Assembly: GCA_050184295.1 (NCBI GenBank)
Contig: JBFXAM010000108.1
Span: 1-15,557, forward strand
DNA: 15,557 nt
Direction: 5' to 3'
DNA from: JBFXAM01 sp050184295
GTDB lineage: Bacteria; Planctomycetota; Phycisphaerae; UBA1845; Fen-1342
Each line of letters starts with the position of its first letter. The stretch's first letter is position 1. The translations under genes were made by a program, and so were the position numbers. This document shows, one piece after another, positions 13,401-15,557 of this stretch. A model generated the notes under the pieces. The model worked only from the letters and a program-made list of their open reading frames with translations, was not told where the DNA came from and ran no database searches.

Positions 13401-14302
13401 TCATGCGGCAGTGCGCCGGTGAGCAACTCGAACAGCATCACCCCCAGGGAGTAGATGTCGCTGCGCGCGTCGATGTCGCGCGACCGCCCGCGGGCCTGCT
13501 CCGGGCTCATGTAGGCCAGCGTCCCCTGAATCTTGCCCGCGTCCGCCGTCATGGTCGTGATCGCCAGGTCCGATTCCGTGATCCGCGCCAGGCCGAAGTC
13601 GAGAATCTTCGGCTCGCCGGCGGCCGTGACCAGCACGTTGCTCGGTTTGATGTCGCGGTGGATCACCCCGCGCTGGTGGGCGTACGCCACGCCCACGCAG
13701 ACACGCGCGAAAAGCCGCAACCTCTCGGCGATGGGCAGGTCGCGCTCGATCGCAAACTGCGTCAGCGGCGTTCCCTCGACGCGCTCCATGGCAAAATAGT
13801 GCCGGCCGTCCTCGGTGTGGCCAGAGTCGTACAGCGTGGCCACATTGGGGTGATTGAGCAGCGCCAGCGCCTGAACCTCGCGGGCGAACAGCCGCTCGGC
13901 GTTGCGGTCGATGAAGCCGGCGCCGCGGATGACCTTCAGCGCCGCCCGGCGCCGCGGACTGTCCTGGACCGCGTCGTAGACGACGCCCATCCCGCCGTAC
14001 CCAAGCACACCCAGCAGCATGTATGGCCCGAGCCGCTGCCCAACGAGCGGGTCAGGCCGCATCGGGCCGGCCTGGTCGGCTGGCGCGCCCGGCCACGCGC
14101 GCCCCTCCGCATCGCGTGCCGCCGCGGGCGGTTCCAGAAACGACCCGATCGACTGATGCGCGGCCAGCAGCGCCTCCAGCTCTGCCCGCAAAGACGGGTC
14201 TCCGCCGCAGAGCTCGGTCAGTCGATCGGCGCGCTCCCGCTCGTCTGTTTCACGGGCGCTGTGGAATGCGCGCTTGATCTGCTCCCAACGGGCGGAGTCC
14301 AC
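10454..14302 (-). CDS. Membrane-anchored Ser/Thr protein kinase with WD40 and TPR repeats
   Basis: A 1282-aa PknB-type (Hanks) kinase. The N-terminal 60 residues match the conserved leader of planctomycete/acidobacterial kinases (WEQIKRAFHSARETDERERA). The kinase domain (about 94-365) has the glycine loop LGYGGMGVVY, the ATP lysine K123 in AALKVI, HRDIKPSN (215-222) with catalytic D217, DFG (235-237) and SPEQ (266-269), all intact. A transmembrane helix follows (about 389-413), so the kinase faces the cytoplasm and the rest the outside. About thirteen WD40-like repeats (FSPDGR...VWD) probably form two beta-propellers. TPR-like helices occupy about 1145-1245. The GTG start has GGAGAGA about eight bases upstream. 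It lies 95 bp downstream of the ECF sigma gene, probably in one operon. The propellers and TPRs presumably sense or bind partners; substrates are unknown. Confidence 0.95.
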   Translation of the reverse strand: MDSARWEQIKRAFHSARETDERERADRLTELCGGDPSLRAELEALLAAHQSIGSFLEPPAAARDAEGRAWPGAPADQAGPMRPDPLVGQRLGPYMLLGVLGYGGMGVVYDAVQDSPRRRAALKVIRGAGFIDRNAERLFAREVQALALLNHPNVATLYDSGHTEDGRHYFAMERVEGTPLTQFAIERDLPIAERLRLFARVCVGVAYAHQRGVIHRDIKPSNVLVTAAGEPKILDFGLARITESDLAITTMTADAGKIQGTLAYMSPEQARGRSRDIDARSDIYSLGVMLFELLTGALPHDVRSAPLPHAVRLICDEPPRRPSTINRVLRGELETIVLKALEKDPAQRYATVAELKDDVERHLTARPILARPHSLFYQLRKAMVRHKLAFGFAATVLTLLLMIAAGMTVASFWLREQRDRAQQAEGEATQRLWQSYLEQARALRHSGQMGQRFKALEAIGAAAAIRPSVELRNEAIAAMALPDARLEKMLAGGRRFRTASFSDDLSLYAAADQAGNVTVRRVDDEREVAHFPTSGRPYQWLRFSPDGRYLAGSDFERRVQVWDVERGASRARIEGGLYPAAFMFSPDGRALATGHQGDIVRLSEPETGREVRSIRVDCEPAFLRFAPDGSRIAVSGQRGIEIRDIQGGQKLSFIAVPTVNRGDWSPDGRYYASGCDDLNIYVWEAASGRVQSTLRGHTNAGLQVRFHPSGRMLMSESWDGTTRLWDPMKGRPLVEMPRGNGLSFSLDGRRIGFMINGWDETCSLGVWALSTAPERRVLYDPPSGTADWRLLVGYDRRLAATAGDYGIRVWHVPSGKAIATLPVGPMRGAVFEPDGSALMTSGVRGLHRWPIRGATPRLQLGPPQMLYNRSTAAAAISANGEVLAADIQGEPRAVILNPKNPAKVTMTGDHPSTLLIPDVSPDGRLVLTGSWRGRGGRVWNTDTGELVAELGDSVGIRGEFSPDGRFVLLWDVEHQEAWDCANWKLVRRYDWGGDARGGEQSRDWRYQYPGALRLTDPHTLEPVADFPTFSQLHARFLPSDGWLVLGHGGNAIISVWDLYAVRAHLAGLNLDWDAPPLPARPAGWDEPFDVQVDLGDLVRDPTTGTTGALEEARRRAATTFSPPPADPVRLNADAWSVVVNPGGSPEAYLAAVRWAEEAYRARPGHESYLNTLGIAQYRAGLHEEALRTLGRCDLLHRVKHPCPTPADACAGYPGDVAFLALALYELGRTDEAAQALDRLRSMCRRPEWTADAECQTFLREAEGRIDAQSGATGVSQGRGDSD

Positions 14303-14397
14303 AGGCGATCTCTCCGAACGATGTCGCCCATCCTGTGAATCGAACGATCAGCTGCGGCCGCTGCCCGGGCGAAGGGGATGTCGAACGAGGAATTGGA

Positions 14398-14976
14398 TCA
14401 GCAGGCGTCCAGCTCCCGCTTCAGCCACGTCCTGGCGAGCGCCCATTCGCGTTCGACGGTGCGAGCGGACAGCCCGAGCACGCTTGCGACCTCCTCGAAG
14501 CTGAGCCCGGCGAAGAACCGGAGTTCGATGATCTGCGCCTGGCGCTTGTCCCATAGCGCCAGGCGGTCCAACGCCGTGTCAAGACCGTCGAGGTCTATCG
14601 CGCGCTCCTCGTAGACCTCCAACCACTCGTCCAGCGGGCGGCGTTCGAGGTTGCCGCCGCGCTTCCTGCGGCCCAGATCACGGGCGTGGTTAACCAGTAT
14701 GTGCCGCATGATGACGGCGGCCGCCCGAAAGAAGTGCTCGCGGCTGGCGAACCGGGCGTGCTCGCCCTCCATCAACCGCAAGAACGCCTCATGCAGCAGT
14801 GCAGTCGGTTGGAGCGTATGCCCGGGGCGTTCCTGGTGAAACATTCGCTCGGCAAGCTGTCGCAGGTCGGCGTAAACGATGGGCAGCAGCGCCGACATCG
14901 TGTGTCGCCCACCCGCGCCCACCTCGTCCAATACGCGCGTCACCTCCACCGGAAGACTGTCAATAGGCCCTGACAT
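14398..14976 (-). CDS. ECF-type RNA polymerase sigma factor (TIGR02999-like)
   Basis: A 192-aa sigma-70-family factor. Region 2 runs about 45-110 (HTLQPTALLHEAFLRLMEG, FFRAAAVIMRHILVNHARD); region 4 runs about 130-190 (QAQIIELRFFAGLSFEEVAS, then VLGLSARTVEREWALARTWL), containing the HTH that contacts the -35 element. The motif TLQPTALLHEAFLRL is characteristic of the sigma group common in Planctomycetota and Acidobacteriota whose genes sit beside Ser/Thr kinase genes. No anti-sigma gene is visible; in such pairs the neighbouring kinase is thought to control the sigma factor, which is inference here. The ATG at 14974-14976 has only a weak, distant GAGG. Confidence 0.94.
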   Translation of the reverse strand: MSGPIDSLPVEVTRVLDEVGAGGRHTMSALLPIVYADLRQLAERMFHQERPGHTLQPTALLHEAFLRLMEGEHARFASREHFFRAAAVIMRHILVNHARDLGRRKRGGNLERRPLDEWLEVYEERAIDLDGLDTALDRLALWDKRQAQIIELRFFAGLSFEEVASVLGLSARTVEREWALARTWLKRELDAC

Positions 14977-15429
14977 AAGAGAATCGCGCCTCGGAGAATC
15001 TCGGCAGCAGAAGCCCGGACGCCCCGCGCCGGCTTCCGCAGCCGCCGCCGCGGCGCCAAATCGAGGTGTCCAAGTGCCAGCGGCTCAGGCCGCTCCGACA
15101 CCTCATTGTGCCGGCGCCGGCGGTGTACTGCAAGACGGGTCGGCGGCCGTGGCGCACGGCGAACCCTGTGCACAGTTGTTAGTCGCGGTCAACGGGTGGG
15201 TTACGTGTTGTTCACGTCCGCCCGAACCGTCGTCTCGCGGATTCCCACTGGGCCGATGGGCGTCGCCGGACGGATCCTCGGATTCTCCCGCGGGTCAGAA
15301 TCTGCGGAAGAACTTTGTCGGTTGGGTCGGACGAAGAGTGCATTTCCCGATGGCCACGTGCGTGCCACGCGGCTCTCAGGGTGGCGCCATTCAAGCGCTG
15401 ATCCGTGCATACTCTCTGAGGAGGCTCCC
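14977..15429. other. Divergent intergenic region upstream of the sigma gene
   Basis: About 450 bp between the leftward sigma gene and the rightward exported-protein gene. Long frames here are Arg/Ser-rich and lack ribosome sites, so I call none. It contains the hairpin described at 15063-15104 and short inverted words such as ACGTG/CACGT (15203-15217). I could not find a convincing -35/-10 pair for either gene; in such GC-rich DNA an ECF-type promoter could be missed by eye. Confidence 0.5.
15063..15104. repeat. Two-part hairpin in the sigma gene upstream region
   Basis: An outer 8-bp stem, GAGGTGTC (15063-15070) with GACACCTC (15097-15104), encloses an inner 6-bp stem, AGCGGC (15079-15084) with GCCGCT (15089-15094), capped by TCAG. 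The asymmetric internal loop is 8 and 2 nt. It lies about 90 bp upstream of the sigma ATG, so it may be in its leader RNA. Confidence 0.5.
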
Positions 15430-15557
15430 ATGTTCTGGCCGCGCTCGTGCGCTCTGACCGCCGTCGTGCTCAACGGGTTCTTGATCGCCGGCGATCCGGA
15501 TCGCGGCCAAAACGGCCCGGTCAAGATCGCATCTGCCGCACATCCGAACGCCTGTTT
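15430..15557 (+). CDS. Start of a probable exported protein (runs off right edge)
   Basis: The ATG at 15430 is preceded by GAGGAGG (15418-15424) with a five-base spacer, a strong ribosome site that makes this short frame credible. The visible 42 codons begin MFWPRSCALTAVVLNGFLIA: an Arg near the start followed by about 13 hydrophobic residues and then a polar region, as in a signal peptide with possible cleavage near residue 20-22. The rest of the protein lies outside the window, so function cannot be named. It diverges from the sigma-kinase operon. Confidence 0.72.
   Translation, partial: MFWPRSCALTAVVLNGFLIAGDPDRGQNGPVKIASAAHPNAC

Noticed and set aside
12518..14338. A 606-codon plus-strand frame
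   Set aside because: It lies opposite the kinase domain; the minus-strand frame has every kinase motif intact.
1..15557. CRISPR arrays, tRNA or rRNA genes
   Set aside because: No regularly spaced identical repeats with unique spacers, and no cloverleaf or rRNA core sequence, seen on either strand.

Overview
The window is very GC-rich DNA, probably from a planctomycete or a relative such as an acidobacterium. I infer this from the host genes at its right end: an ECF sigma factor next to a giant Ser/Thr kinase carrying WD40 and TPR repeats, a pairing typical of those groups. The window has two parts: the early end of a Mu-like transposable prophage or element (1 to about 10330) and host chromosome (about 10331 to 15557).

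Mobile element. A divergent switch lies at 7845-7976. Rightward runs a 513-aa protein with a repressor-type HTH at its N-terminus. Leftward runs a Ner/Cro-like HTH gene, a 300-aa unknown, a DDE transposase of the MuA type (720 aa; D285, D353, E405), a MuB-type AAA+ ATPase (388 aa) and two doubtful small ORFs. These leftward genes are joined by successive 4-nt stop/start overlaps, so they look like one translationally coupled early operon. Further left are a 186-aa unknown, a pair of diverged paralogues, and the first 323 codons of a tape-measure-like protein that runs off the left edge. Two intergenic gaps on this side each hold a perfect GC-rich hairpin. The element's early-side end is marked by three 19-bp direct repeats (10122-10140, 10196-10214, 10312-10330). 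On the minus strand each begins with TG, and the outermost is the inferred terminus. I read these as transposase-binding sites. The opposite end is not in the window.

Host DNA. A leftward ECF sigma gene (14398-14976) is followed by a 1282-aa membrane-anchored kinase with about thirteen WD40-like repeats and C-terminal TPRs (10454-14302), ending in a plausible terminator at 10391-10420. The element sits just beyond that terminator. A rightward gene for a probable exported protein begins at 15430 and is cut by the window edge.

How it likely works (inference): the repressor-like protein holds the element quiet by binding symmetric sites in the divergent region. When released, the coupled early operon makes the HTH regulator, transposase A and target-selecting ATPase B, which act on the repeat-bearing ends. 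Several partners have no family I recognise: the repressor's long C-terminal part, the 300-aa protein ahead of A, the paralogue pair and the 186-aa protein.
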